From Pluralibacter gergoviae ATCC 33028 = NBRC 105706 (GTDB lineage Bacteria > Pseudomonadota > Gammaproteobacteria > Enterobacterales > Enterobacteriaceae), in assembly GCF_001598855.1 (NCBI RefSeq), contig NZ_BCZS01000001.1, positions 372,001 through 436,000 of the forward strand: 64,000 nt of DNA. Reading direction: 5' to 3'. Positions within the stretch are counted from its first letter, which is position 1, and the number at the start of each line of letters is the position of its first letter. The translations under genes and the position numbers were made by a program. The notes beneath the pieces are model-generated. The model saw nothing but the letters and a program-made list of their open reading frames with translations. It was not told the origin of the DNA and made no database searches. Shown in pieces: positions 43,199 through 51,440 of the stretch.

Positions 43199-44866
43199 TT
43201 ATTCAATGGAGTCGGGCTGGATCACGCCCGCGATGTTTTTGATTTCCGCCCAGCGCTCGGGCGACACGCGGTAGCCGGTGCCCGGCCCCTGGTAGTCGTT
43301 GATATCGTTGACGGCGCTGACCACTTCGAACTGCCTGTCGAGAATGGCCGAGGTTTGCAGGTAGTCGCCGGTTACGCGCTGGCGCAGCATGTTGAGGATA
43401 TTTCCGGCCACGTCATCGAAGCCGCTGCGGCTCAGGGCCCTGACGATGTCCAGACCGGTGATGTTGCGCTTCATCATCTCTTCAACGGCGCTCAAATCTT
43501 CGACCACGTTGCGCGACGGCATATCTTTGCTGCCGTGGGCGTAGGTGGCGGCCTCGACCTCTTCATCGGTGACCGTCGGCAGGCCCAGTTCGCGGAACAC
43601 CGCCTGTACGGCGCGCGCCGCCTTGTTGCGGATGGCGATGGTCTCCTCTTCGGTCACCGGGCGCAGGCCGCCGTCCACCATCAGATCGCGCTGCAGGATG
43701 TTGTAGTCGTCAAAGTCCTCGGCGTCGAAGTTGGAGCCGGCAAACATATTGTCGTAGTTCGGCACCGCGCTGTAGCCGGAGAAGATAAAGTCGGTGCCCG
43801 GCAGCATCTGCATCAGCGTGCGGGCGGTGCGGCGGATGTCGGAGTGGGAGAACGTCTGGTCGTTGGCGGAGGCGCATTCCAGATCGAGCATCGAGGCGAT
43901 CAGGTTTTCCGCCAGCACCGCGCGGATGCCGGACGGCACCGCGCCGGTCATGCCGATGCAGCTGACGGCGCCGTTCTGCAGGCCCTGAACGCCCGCGCCT
44001 TTGGTAATAAAGATGCAGCGGGATTCGAGGTAGAGCATCGATTTCCCTTCGGAGTAGCCCATCAGCGCCTCCGAGCCGGTGCCGGAGGTGTAGCGCATCT
44101 TCAGCCCGCGCGAGGCGTAGGCGGAGGCGAGGAACGCCTTCGACCAGGGCGTGTCGTCCCCGTCGGTAAATACCGCTTCGGTGCCGTAGACGGAGACGGT
44201 CTCGGCGTAGCTGGTCAGCCCGCGCATCCCCAGCTCCAGTTCGGTGGCCTCTTCGACGGAGCACTGGGTCAGCACGCCCGGACGGCCGCTCTGGGAGCCG
44301 ATCAGCAGCCCCAGGGCGTTAAACGGCGCGTAGCGGGCGATGCCGACGGTGGTCTCCTGCTCGGAGAAGCCGCGAATGCCTGCTTCGGCGGCGTCGGCGG
44401 CAATCTGCACCGGGTTGTCCTTCAGGTTGGTGACGTGGCACTGGTTGGAGGGCGTCTTCCTGGCGCGCATCTTCTGCAGGGCCATCATCATCTCCACCAC
44501 GTTCATTTTGCTCATCACCTCCACCGCTTTGGCCGGGGTAATGGCGGTGGTGACGGCAACGATCTCTTCACGGCTGACGTGAATGTCCACCAGCATACGG
44601 GCTATCTCTAGCGCGTCCAGCCGCATGGCCCGCTCCGTTTCGGCGACGTTGATCGCATAGTCGGCGATGAAGCGGTCAATCATATCGAACTGCGCGCGGG
44701 GTTTACCGTCCAGCTCGACGATCTGTCCATTCTCGACCTTTACGGAAGAGCGGGGATCGTGTGGGCTCTCCATGGCGATCAGGCCCTCTTCCGGCCATTC
44801 GCCGATCAGCCCGTCCTGGTTTACCGGGCGCCGGGCCAGAACTTCGAATCGTTTCGATCTTTTCAT
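43199..44866 (-). CDS. dhaB: Glycerol dehydratase, large (alpha) subunit
   Basis: The alpha subunit (555 residues, TIM barrel) carries the active site. It dehydrates glycerol to 3-hydroxypropionaldehyde by an adenosylcobalamin radical mechanism. Family hallmarks include RSKRFEVLARRPVNQDGLIG at the N-terminus, RTPSNQCHVTN-type text (here KTPSNQCHVTNLKDNPVQIA) and FSEQETTVGIARYAPFNALG. The start at 44866 gives exactly the Klebsiella length. The frame is open 12 codons further upstream. It is the first gene of dhaBCEF, divergent from the HbpS-like gene and dhaT. Confidence 0.97.
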   Translation of the reverse strand: MKRSKRFEVLARRPVNQDGLIGEWPEEGLIAMESPHDPRSSVKVENGQIVELDGKPRAQFDMIDRFIADYAINVAETERAMRLDALEIARMLVDIHVSREEIVAVTTAITPAKAVEVMSKMNVVEMMMALQKMRARKTPSNQCHVTNLKDNPVQIAADAAEAGIRGFSEQETTVGIARYAPFNALGLLIGSQSGRPGVLTQCSVEEATELELGMRGLTSYAETVSVYGTEAVFTDGDDTPWSKAFLASAYASRGLKMRYTSGTGSEALMGYSEGKSMLYLESRCIFITKGAGVQGLQNGAVSCIGMTGAVPSGIRAVLAENLIASMLDLECASANDQTFSHSDIRRTARTLMQMLPGTDFIFSGYSAVPNYDNMFAGSNFDAEDFDDYNILQRDLMVDGGLRPVTEEETIAIRNKAARAVQAVFRELGLPTVTDEEVEAATYAHGSKDMPSRNVVEDLSAVEEMMKRNITGLDIVRALSRSGFDDVAGNILNMLRQRVTGDYLQTSAILDRQFEVVSAVNDINDYQGPGTGYRVSPERWAEIKNIAGVIQPDSIE

Positions 44867-45261
44867 GACGTATTGACTCAATAAATAAGAAATGGGATGC
44901 ATTTACTGCTTGGCTGCAATTTAAGGCGAACTTTAAATGAGTGCGTTTTAAATAAAATAAAATTAATTTTGTTCCGTTTTGAGACGCTCGGGAATTTATT
45001 TGATTCCAGATTGAAACGTTATAGAACAAAATTGATTAAAGTGTGATGCGGGTTACGATGAACATCAAAGTTTACGCGTTATGGCTCTTCTGATGATGAT
45101 TTTGAAGACTTTTCAGTGATTGACTTAATATCTCGTGATGACAATATAAAACAAACGTAAATAGAGATGTTAGCGGTCGGTTACTGTATTTTTAAATAAT
45201 GACCTGAGCGCGTTTAATTTAATTATTGAATTTAACAATCACGTGTGGCGTTGGAGTACGT
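44867..45261. promoter_or_regulatory. 395-bp divergent promoter region between dhaB and the dhaT operon
   Basis: This AT-rich region must hold promoters for both fermentative operons. It contains a pair of palindromic 15-mers (44971-44985 and 45003-45017) on the dhaB side. A weak CRP-like TGTGATGCGGGTTACG lies at 45042-45057. No gene is visible. Promoter hexamers could not be assigned. Confidence 0.6.
44971..45017. promoter_or_regulatory. Candidate DhaR operator pair at the dhaB promoter
   Basis: GTTCCGTTTTGAGAC (44971-44985) and ATTCCAGATTGAAAC (45003-45017) are imperfect copies of the palindrome GTTCC-N5-GGAAC. They start 32 bp apart, about three helical turns. The same motif in the same paired arrangement occurs twice between dhaD and dhaK. 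Assignment to DhaR is inference from shared location. Confidence 0.55.
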
Positions 45262-45690
45262 ATGCTTAAAAGTCAACAGATCCAGACAATTACCCTCGCT
45301 GCCGCCAGGGCTATGGCCGATGCGGTGCAGGAAAAAGCGAAAGAAATCAATGTTCCCGTCGTCGTGGCGGTGGTGGACTGCGGAGGCAATACGCTGCTGC
45401 TGCAGCGCATGGACGAGGCTTTTACCACCAGCTGCGATATCGCGCTGAATAAGGCCTGGACCGCCTGCTGTTTAAAAACAGGAACTCATCAATTAACCCA
45501 GGACGTACAGCCAGGTAAATCACTTTATGGTCTGCAGTTAACCAATCAGCAGCGAATTGTTATTTTCGGCGGCGGTTATCCGGTTGTCCTGAATAATCAG
45601 GTGATCGGCGCCGTTGGCGTCAGCGGCGGCACCGTTGAGCAGGATATGCTGCTCGCTAACGTGGCGCTGGAAAAATTTTCTCAATTGTAA
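45262..45690 (+). CDS. GlcG/HbpS-family protein of the dha regulon (OrfY-like)
   Basis: This 142-residue protein of the DUF336 (GlcG/HbpS/PduO C-terminal) family shows VVAVVDCGGNTLLLQRMDEA near residue 33, and RIVIFGGGYPVV then GAVGVSGGTVEQD, the glycine-rich family signature. Members bind heme or corrinoid, and in PduO a homologous domain is fused to the adenosyltransferase. A B12-handling role beside the dehydratase is plausible but unproven. The start at 45262 follows TTGGAG. The frame 12 codons upstream is not supported. It heads the dhaT-dhaG-adenosyltransferase operon. Confidence 0.85.
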   Translation: MLKSQQIQTITLAAARAMADAVQEKAKEINVPVVVAVVDCGGNTLLLQRMDEAFTTSCDIALNKAWTACCLKTGTHQLTQDVQPGKSLYGLQLTNQQRIVIFGGGYPVVLNNQVIGAVGVSGGTVEQDMLLANVALEKFSQL

Positions 45691-45716
45691 TCGAAATTAA
45701 TTCAGGAAGGTAAATG

Positions 45717-46880
45717 ATGAGTTATCGTATGTATGATTATCTGGTGCCAAATGTGAATTTCTTTGGCCCAAATGCTATTTCCGTGGTGGGCGAACGCTGC
45801 AAACTGCTGGGCGGCAAAAAAGTGCTGCTGGTGACCGATAAAGGTCTGCGTTCAATTCCGGACGGCGCGGTAGACCAGACCCTGAAATACCTGCGCGAGG
45901 CCGGTATCGAGGTGGCTATCTATGACGGCGTTGAGCCGAACCCGAAAGACACCAACGTCCTCGACGGCCTGGCTATTTTCCGCAAAGAGCAGTGCGACAC
46001 CATCGTGACCGTCGGCGGCGGCAGCCCGCACGACTGCGGTAAAGGGATCGGCATTGCCGCCACCCACGAGGGCGATCTCTACAGCTACGCCGGGATCGAA
46101 ACCCTGACCAATCCGCTGCCGCCGATTATCGCGGTCAATACCACCGCCGGCACCGCCAGCGAAGTCACCCGCCACTGCGTGCTGACCAACACCAAAACCA
46201 AAGTGAAGTTCGTTATCGTCAGCTGGCGCAACCTGCCGTCGGTATCGATTAACGATCCGCTGCTGATGGTCGGCAAACCCGCCCCGCTCACCGCTGCTAC
46301 CGGTATGGACGCGCTGACCCACGCGGTGGAAGCCTATATCTCCAAAGATGCCAACCCGGTCACCGACGCATCCGCTATCCAGGCGATCCGCCTGATTGCC
46401 CGCAACCTGCGCCAGGCCGTTGCCCTGGGTACCAATCTGAAGGCCCGCGAGAATATGGCCTGCGCCTCTCTGCTGGCTGGCATGGCCTTCAACAACGCGA
46501 ACCTCGGCTACGTTCACGCCATGGCGCACCAGCTGGGCGGCCTGTACGACATGCCGCACGGCGTGGCCAACGCGGTGCTGCTCCCGCACGTGGCGCGCTA
46601 CAACCTGATCGCTAACCCGGAAAAATTTGCCGACATCGCCGAATTTATGGGTGAAAACGTTCAAGGTCTCTCCGTCATGGATGCCGCCGAGCGGGCCATC
46701 AGCGCCATCGCGCGCCTCTCTGCCGATATCGGTATCCCGCAGCACCTGCGCGATCTCGGCGTTAAAGAGGAGGACTTCCCGTACATGGCGGACATGGCGC
46801 TGAAGGACGGTAACGCCTTCTCCAATCCGCGTAAGGGTAATGCGAAAGAGATCGTTGAGATCTTCCGTCAGGCATTCTGA
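45717..46880 (+). CDS. dhaT: 1,3-propanediol dehydrogenase (iron-containing)
   Basis: DhaT reduces 3-hydroxypropionaldehyde to 1,3-propanediol with NADH, regenerating NAD+ during glycerol fermentation. The 387-residue type III alcohol dehydrogenase has the nucleotide motif TVGGGSPHDCGKGIGIA. The metal-binding stretch is HAMAHQLGGLYDMPHGVANA with its His ligands. The second of two adjacent ATGs is chosen for spacing to AGGAAGG and matches known DhaT N-termini (MSYRMYDYL). Confidence 0.97.
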   Translation: MSYRMYDYLVPNVNFFGPNAISVVGERCKLLGGKKVLLVTDKGLRSIPDGAVDQTLKYLREAGIEVAIYDGVEPNPKDTNVLDGLAIFRKEQCDTIVTVGGGSPHDCGKGIGIAATHEGDLYSYAGIETLTNPLPPIIAVNTTAGTASEVTRHCVLTNTKTKVKFVIVSWRNLPSVSINDPLLMVGKPAPLTAATGMDALTHAVEAYISKDANPVTDASAIQAIRLIARNLRQAVALGTNLKARENMACASLLAGMAFNNANLGYVHAMAHQLGGLYDMPHGVANAVLLPHVARYNLIANPEKFADIAEFMGENVQGLSVMDAAERAISAIARLSADIGIPQHLRDLGVKEEDFPYMADMALKDGNAFSNPRKGNAKEIVEIFRQAF

Positions 46881-46897
46881 TAGCGGCAGGGGACACG

Positions 46898-47251
46898 ATG
46901 TCACTTTCACCACCGGGCGTACATCTCTACTACGACCCGCAATGGCAGGACTCCCGGGCCATTAACGAGCTGTGCTGGGGGCTGGAAGAGCAGGGCGTTC
47001 CCTGCCTGACGACGTGCGTAGAGGCGGGCGGCGACGCCCGCACTCTCAGCCATCTCGCCGCCAAAGGCTCCGCGCTGCGCGTGGGGCTTGGCCTCAGCGC
47101 CAGCGGCGAGATTGCCCTGACCCACGCCCAGCTGCCGGCCACCAGGCCGCTCATGACGTGCAGCGCCCGTGAGGGCGCCGCGCGGCTGCGCGCGCTCGGC
47201 GTTAACGCCGGACAGCTGGTCAAAGTTTTACCCTTCAGCGAGGTAACCTGA
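46898..47251 (+). CDS. dhaG: Glycerol dehydratase reactivase, small subunit
   Basis: This is the 117-residue partner of DhaF. It shows INELCWGLEEQGVPC and the conserved RVGLGLSASGEIALTHAQLP, and ends in NAGQLVKVLPFSEVT. It resembles the dehydratase beta subunit, which it replaces during reactivation. It is encoded apart from dhaF, in the opposite operon, as in Klebsiella and Citrobacter. The next gene starts directly after its stop. Confidence 0.93.
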   Translation: MSLSPPGVHLYYDPQWQDSRAINELCWGLEEQGVPCLTTCVEAGGDARTLSHLAAKGSALRVGLGLSASGEIALTHAQLPATRPLMTCSAREGAARLRALGVNAGQLVKVLPFSEVT

Positions 47252-47782
47252 ATGTACCGCATCTATACCCGCACCGGGGACAAGGGAACCACCGGGCTGT
47301 TTGGCGGCAGCCGCATTGATAAAGACGATATCTGCGTCGAGGCGTACGGCACGGTTGACGAGCTCATTTCCCAGCTCGGAGTGTGCTACGCCAGCGCGGC
47401 AGACGTGGCGCTGCGCGACTGTCTGCACGCCATGCAGAAAACGCTGTTCGTGCTCGGGGCCGAGCTTGCCAGCGATGAAAAGGGCCTGGCCAGGCTCACT
47501 CAGACTCTCGGCGACGAGGATATTGAAGCCCTGGAGCAGCTTATCGATCGCAACATGGCCCTCAGCGGACCGCTGAAGGCATTTGTCATCCCGGGCAAAA
47601 ATCTCGTCTCCGCCCAGCTTCACGTGGCGCGCACGCTGGCCCGCCGGCTGGAGCGGATCCTGACCGCCATGGCCCGGACCCGGCCCCTGCGCGACCACCT
47701 GCGGCGCTACGCGAACCGCCTGTCGGACGCGCTCTTCTCGATGGCCCGCGTTGAGGAGACTACTTCGACGCCGGACGCTTAA
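47252..47782 (+). CDS. ATP:cob(I)alamin adenosyltransferase, PduO type
   Basis: This 176-residue enzyme makes adenosylcobalamin, the dehydratase cofactor. The ATP-binding N-terminus RIYTRTGDKGTTGLFGGSRI is diagnostic. FVIPGKNLVSAQLHVARTLA and RRYANRLSDALFSMAR complete the active-site helices. It immediately abuts dhaG (stop and start adjacent). Its last 23 bp overlap the 3' end of the convergent dhaR. It corresponds to the dha-linked orfW of the literature. Confidence 0.94.
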   Translation: MYRIYTRTGDKGTTGLFGGSRIDKDDICVEAYGTVDELISQLGVCYASAADVALRDCLHAMQKTLFVLGAELASDEKGLARLTQTLGDEDIEALEQLIDRNMALSGPLKAFVIPGKNLVSAQLHVARTLARRLERILTAMARTRPLRDHLRRYANRLSDALFSMARVEETTSTPDA

Positions 47783-49679
47783 ACTGGCTGGCGTCGATAT
47801 TATACTGCTTCATCTTACGCCACAGGGTGGTGCGCCCGATGCTCAGCAGGCGGGACATCTCCTGCACGCGCCCGCTGGTCACGCGGGCCGCGTGAATAAT
47901 GGCCTCTTTCTCAATGGCGGTGAAGGTCAGGCTGGCGGGCAGCAGGGAAGAGGCGCCCTCGTCGCTGCCGGGCCGCTCTGAGAAGAGGTACTCCGGCAGA
48001 TTATTCAGCCGGATGTGGCCGTTGTCGCTGCTGATGGCGATATTATCGATCGCGCTGTTCAGCTCAAAGTCGTTCCCCGGCCAGGAGTAGGCCATCAGCT
48101 GGGTCAGCACGTCGTCGTCCACCTTCAGCTGGGTGGAGAAGCGCTTCTCCAGGGCCCGCAGGCGGTGCTGAACCAGGGAGGGAATGCTGCTGCGGCGAGC
48201 CCGCAGGGGCGGAATGGCTATCTCAAACGAGTGCAGGGCATAGTAGAGCTGGCGGCTGAAGCGGTTCTGCTCCACCAGGTTCGCCAGGTCGACGGTGCTG
48301 GTGGCGATGATTTTCACATCCACCGGGATCAGCCGCCGGGCGTCCAGCCGGGTGAGCACGCCCTGCTTGATAACCTGAAGCAGCACCGACTGCAGCTCCG
48401 GCGCCAGATACTCAATTTTTTCCAGAAACAGCGTGCCGCCGCTCGCCAGCTCAAGGCGGCTGAGGCGGCCGTGCTCCTCATCCGCCGGGGCGCTGAAGTC
48501 CTGCCCGGCCAGACTGTCGGTGTACATCTGGCAGTTAATCGCAATATAGGGCCCTTCGGCCCGCTCGCTTTCATTGTGTATCGCCTGGCTGAGCAGCTCT
48601 TTGCCCACGCCCTCCTCGCCGCTGAGCAGCGTCGGGAAGCTGCCGCGCGCCGCCTGGCGGCCAAAGTGGATCAGCCTGCGGGTTTCCGGATCGTCGACGG
48701 GCATCTGCTCGAAGGTGTGGCTGACCTTGCCGAGCTGGCTGGTCATCAGCTGGCGCATCTGCGCCACCGGGTGCAGCAGCATGATAAAGCTGTAGCCCTG
48801 CGCTTCGGCGATGGGCTTGAGGGTAATCACCGTATCCACGAACTGATGCTGGCTCTCAAAGGTGACTTCGGCGTGATTGAGCGCGCGGCCCTGCTTGATG
48901 GCCCGGCGCAGCAGTGGGGGCAGGGTGACCAGCTCGGTCAGGCTCCTGCCGAGGCTTGCCTGGGCATCGAGATGAAGCAGGGTGGCGGCCTGCACGTTGA
49001 GAAACTGCAGCTGTCCCTGCTCGTTCCACGCCATCATTCCCGCGTCCATGCTCTCCATCAGGCCGTAAACCTGGCTGAGATGGCGGTTAGATTCGGCCAG
49101 CAGGCTGTCGGTCAGCAGCGAATTGCCGACTTCCCGCGCGACCGCGAGGGTCAGGGAGAGATCGGACCCGGCGTGGTCGTCGTTGAGGACGGCGAGGGCA
49201 ATAGAGCCGAACAGCCGGCCGTGGTTATCAAACACCGGCGTCGAGCAGAAGGTCCAGGGAAACAGCGCCTCTTTGAAGTGCTCCTCTCCCCGGGTGCGGA
49301 TGGGCTGACCCTGCATCGCCGCAAGCGACAGCGCGCAGGTGCCGATAATGCTTTCGGCGCAGTAGCTGCCGTCGCGAAAGCCCAGCGCGTCGAGCTGGGC
49401 GAGCGTCTGCGCCGCGCCGCAGCGGCTCAGAATGCAGGCCGACTCATCGAGAATAAACAGCGCGCAGGCGCGATCGGACATAAACTCAAACGCGTCTTCC
49501 AGCGCCGCCTGGCCGATGGTCAACAGGGTGGTTTTACGTCGGCAGATAGACTCAAACGTCAGGCCCTGCGCCTGGTGGGGCGTGCTCCATCTCTCCCGCG
49601 GCATAAACTTGCTGCAGCGATGCCAGGACTGGGCGACGGCGAGCGAAATTTCATTCCCCGGATTCTGCGTCATATTCAT
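47760..49679 (-). CDS. dhaR: Transcriptional activator DhaR of the glycerol regulon
   Basis: This 639-residue regulator has an N-terminal sensor (GAF and PAS regions, about 50-310), an AAA+ domain and a C-terminal Fis-type HTH (SGRVQEMSRLLSIGRTTLWR). Walker A is degenerate but recognisable (SGEEGVGKELL, about 345), and Walker B is GGTLFLEKIE. The GAFTGA loop that contacts sigma-54 is replaced by unrelated sequence (SAPADEEHGRLSRLE). This agrees with reports that E. coli DhaR works at a sigma-70 promoter. DhaR is controlled by binding the dihydroxyacetone kinase subunits in E. coli. It lies 82 bp after dhaD on the same strand and may be co-transcribed with it. Confidence 0.94.
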   Translation of the reverse strand: MNMTQNPGNEISLAVAQSWHRCSKFMPRERWSTPHQAQGLTFESICRRKTTLLTIGQAALEDAFEFMSDRACALFILDESACILSRCGAAQTLAQLDALGFRDGSYCAESIIGTCALSLAAMQGQPIRTRGEEHFKEALFPWTFCSTPVFDNHGRLFGSIALAVLNDDHAGSDLSLTLAVAREVGNSLLTDSLLAESNRHLSQVYGLMESMDAGMMAWNEQGQLQFLNVQAATLLHLDAQASLGRSLTELVTLPPLLRRAIKQGRALNHAEVTFESQHQFVDTVITLKPIAEAQGYSFIMLLHPVAQMRQLMTSQLGKVSHTFEQMPVDDPETRRLIHFGRQAARGSFPTLLSGEEGVGKELLSQAIHNESERAEGPYIAINCQMYTDSLAGQDFSAPADEEHGRLSRLELASGGTLFLEKIEYLAPELQSVLLQVIKQGVLTRLDARRLIPVDVKIIATSTVDLANLVEQNRFSRQLYYALHSFEIAIPPLRARRSSIPSLVQHRLRALEKRFSTQLKVDDDVLTQLMAYSWPGNDFELNSAIDNIAISSDNGHIRLNNLPEYLFSERPGSDEGASSLLPASLTFTAIEKEAIIHAARVTSGRVQEMSRLLSIGRTTLWRKMKQYNIDASQFKRPASK

Positions 49680-49761
49680 TTCCGCTTCATAATAATTGAA
49701 AACCCCTCCGGCAGCGGCTGTCGGAGGGGAAATTTACGCTTTACTCACTCAGAATGCTGAA

Positions 49762-50859
49762 TCAGCGCGCCAGCCAGCGCTGGCCCAGCCGATCGGCGAC
49801 CATAATAGCGGCATACACGCTGTCCGCCGTGACCGGGAAAGGCATATTGTGAATGGTTTCGCCTTCGGCGCAGGTCGCTTTCGCCACCTCGCGGATCTTC
49901 GCCTCAATATCCTCTTTCACGCCCATTTGCGCCAGGGTGATCGGCAGGCCGACGTTTTTGCAGAAGGCGAGAACGGTCTCGATCTCTTCCATCGGGCTGT
50001 TCTGCAGCGCCAGCTGCGCCAGGGTACCGAAGGCCACTTTCTCGCCGTGATAGAGGTGGTGGCACTCTTCGAGGATCGTAAAGCCGTTGTGAATGGCGTG
50101 CGCCCCGGCCAGGCCGCTGCTCTCAAAACCGATACCGCTGAGGTAGGTATTAGCCTCGACAATACGTTCCAGCGCATCGCTCACCACCCCGGCCTGCGCC
50201 GCCAGCAGCGCCTTTTCGCCTTCGCGCAGCAGCGTGTCGTAGCACAGGCGCGCCAGGCTCAGCGCGGCGGCGGTAGACTGTCCTCCCGCCATGCTGGTGG
50301 CGCGGGCATCAAAGCAGGCCTTGGCTTCAAACCAGGTGGAGAGCGCATCGCCCATCCCGGCAACCAGCAGGCGCACCGGCGCTTTGGCAATGATCGCGGT
50401 ATCCATTACCACCATATCGGGGTTTTTCGGATAGATCAGGTACTCTTCAAACTCGCCGCTTTCAGTATAGATGACCGACAGGGCGCTGGTGGGCGCATCG
50501 GTTGAGGCGATGGTGGGGATGACCACCACCGGCAGTTTCTGGTAATAGCCGATGGCCTTGGCGGTATCGAGGGTTTTGCCGCCGCCGATACCGATCACGC
50601 CCTTGCAGCCCTCTTTCTGCAGGATGGCGCTCAGGCGGTTGATCTCTGCGTGGCTGCACTCGCCGTTAAAGCGCTCGGCGTGGCAGCGAACGTTATGGCT
50701 TTTCAGCCCGCCTAACACCTTGTCACCGGCCAGCTTCATCACAAAATCATCGGCGATAACAAAGAAGCTGTCAGCCAGATTTTTGGCGTACTCCCCGAAC
50801 AGCATCGACGCGTCGGGACCCTGAATATATTTGGCTGGAGATTGAATAACGTTTAGCAT
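49762..50859 (-). CDS. dhaD: Glycerol dehydrogenase
   Basis: DhaD (365 residues) oxidises glycerol to dihydroxyacetone with NAD+, the first oxidative step of glycerol fermentation. [20 protein letters not shown] is the dinucleotide site. The zinc ligands are in [18 protein letters not shown] and [20 protein letters not shown] then YHGEKVAFG. The start at 50859 ([20 protein letters not shown]) is the family start, preceded at 9 bases by GAGG. Upstream in-frame ATGs are less likely. It is divergent from dhaKLM. Confidence 0.96.
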   Translation of the reverse strand: MLNVIQSPAKYIQGPDASMLFGEYAKNLADSFFVIADDFVMKLAGDKVLGGLKSHNVRCHAERFNGECSHAEINRLSAILQKEGCKGVIGIGGGKTLDTAKAIGYYQKLPVVVIPTIASTDAPTSALSVIYTESGEFEEYLIYPKNPDMVVMDTAIIAKAPVRLLVAGMGDALSTWFEAKACFDARATSMAGGQSTAAALSLARLCYDTLLREGEKALLAAQAGVVSDALERIVEANTYLSGIGFESSGLAGAHAIHNGFTILEECHHLYHGEKVAFGTLAQLALQNSPMEEIETVLAFCKNVGLPITLAQMGVKEDIEAKIREVAKATCAEGETIHNMPFPVTADSVYAAIMVADRLGQRWLAR

Positions 50860-50989
50860 TCCGTTCATCCTCAAATAAGTTGCATTACGCATGATGGGCT
50901 CTGGCACAGGGCGCTTTCACATTCAGCGTCGCCGGAGCGATGCCCTTACTTTATGGCGAGCGGCGAGCAGAAAAACTTTTCCGTGAAAT

Positions 50990-51036
50990 GTTCTTTAATG
51001 AAACCTTTCTTTGTTTATGGCGTTCCATATTGGAAC
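50990..51036. promoter_or_regulatory. Candidate DhaR operator pair, dhaD side
   Basis: GTTCTTTAATGAAAC at 50990-51004 and the perfect palindrome GTTCCATATTGGAAC at 51022-51036 begin 32 bp apart. They lie 131-177 bp before the dhaD start. Confidence 0.6.
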
Positions 51037-51256
51037 TAAAAACCACAATAAATGTCAGGATTGAGACCCCTGTCCGCTTTCGGATCACTTTATGCGCACC
51101 CGGCGCAGTGCATATTCAGGCGCTTAGGGTGTTTAAAAGTTGAGCTGTCGTGTCGCGGAGCGCGCGGTTTTTTGCCGTCGGTTTCTCACCCGGCCGCCGA
51201 CCCGGGTCTAAAAAGACTGCTCCCGGTCGCATTTTTCTCTTAATCCGCGCAAAAAG

Positions 51257-51302
51257 GTTTCACTAAGGAACAATATTAATAATTTATGTTCCTTAATGGA
51301 AC
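51257..51302. promoter_or_regulatory. Candidate DhaR operator pair, dhaK side
   Basis: GTTTCACTAAGGAAC at 51257-51271 and GTTCCTTAATGGAAC at 51288-51302 begin 31 bp apart. They lie about 140-185 bp before the dhaK start. Both half-sites of the second copy are perfect. Confidence 0.6.
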
Positions 51303-51440
51303 GTAATTTAACAGCATTTTTTTTCTTCCCCGCTTAGCGAAAATCATTTCATCGCCGGGACGCAAGCGCGTCGGCGACAACCCTACAGATACCGGCCCAA
51401 GCAGGGCCGGATCGCCCCTTCTCCAGCGGAGATGAACATA

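Larger units (their letters stand above)
50860..51440. other. 580-bp divergent promoter region between dhaD and dhaK
   Basis: No convincing gene is present. Short frames at 50940 and 51052 lack ribosome sites. The region holds four copies of a GTTCC-N5-GGAAC-like palindrome arranged as two pairs, one near dhaD (50990-51036) and one near dhaK (51257-51302). This is consistent with a divergent pair of activated promoters. Confidence 0.6.

Noticed and set aside
42656..44611. 651-codon open frame on the plus strand opposite dhaC and dhaB
   Set aside because: It lies fully antisense to two unmistakable glycerol dehydratase genes. Such long antisense frames are expected in GC-rich DNA with biased third positions, and its translation has the usual low-complexity shadow look.
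45042..45057. Possible CRP site TGTGATGCGGGTTACG in the dhaB/dhaT interval
   Set aside because: The left half is perfect but the right half matches poorly. It is mentioned in the region entry but not claimed as a site.
48015..49760. 581-codon plus-strand frame opposite dhaR
   Set aside because: It is antisense to dhaR along its whole length, with no ribosome site and no recognisable domain.
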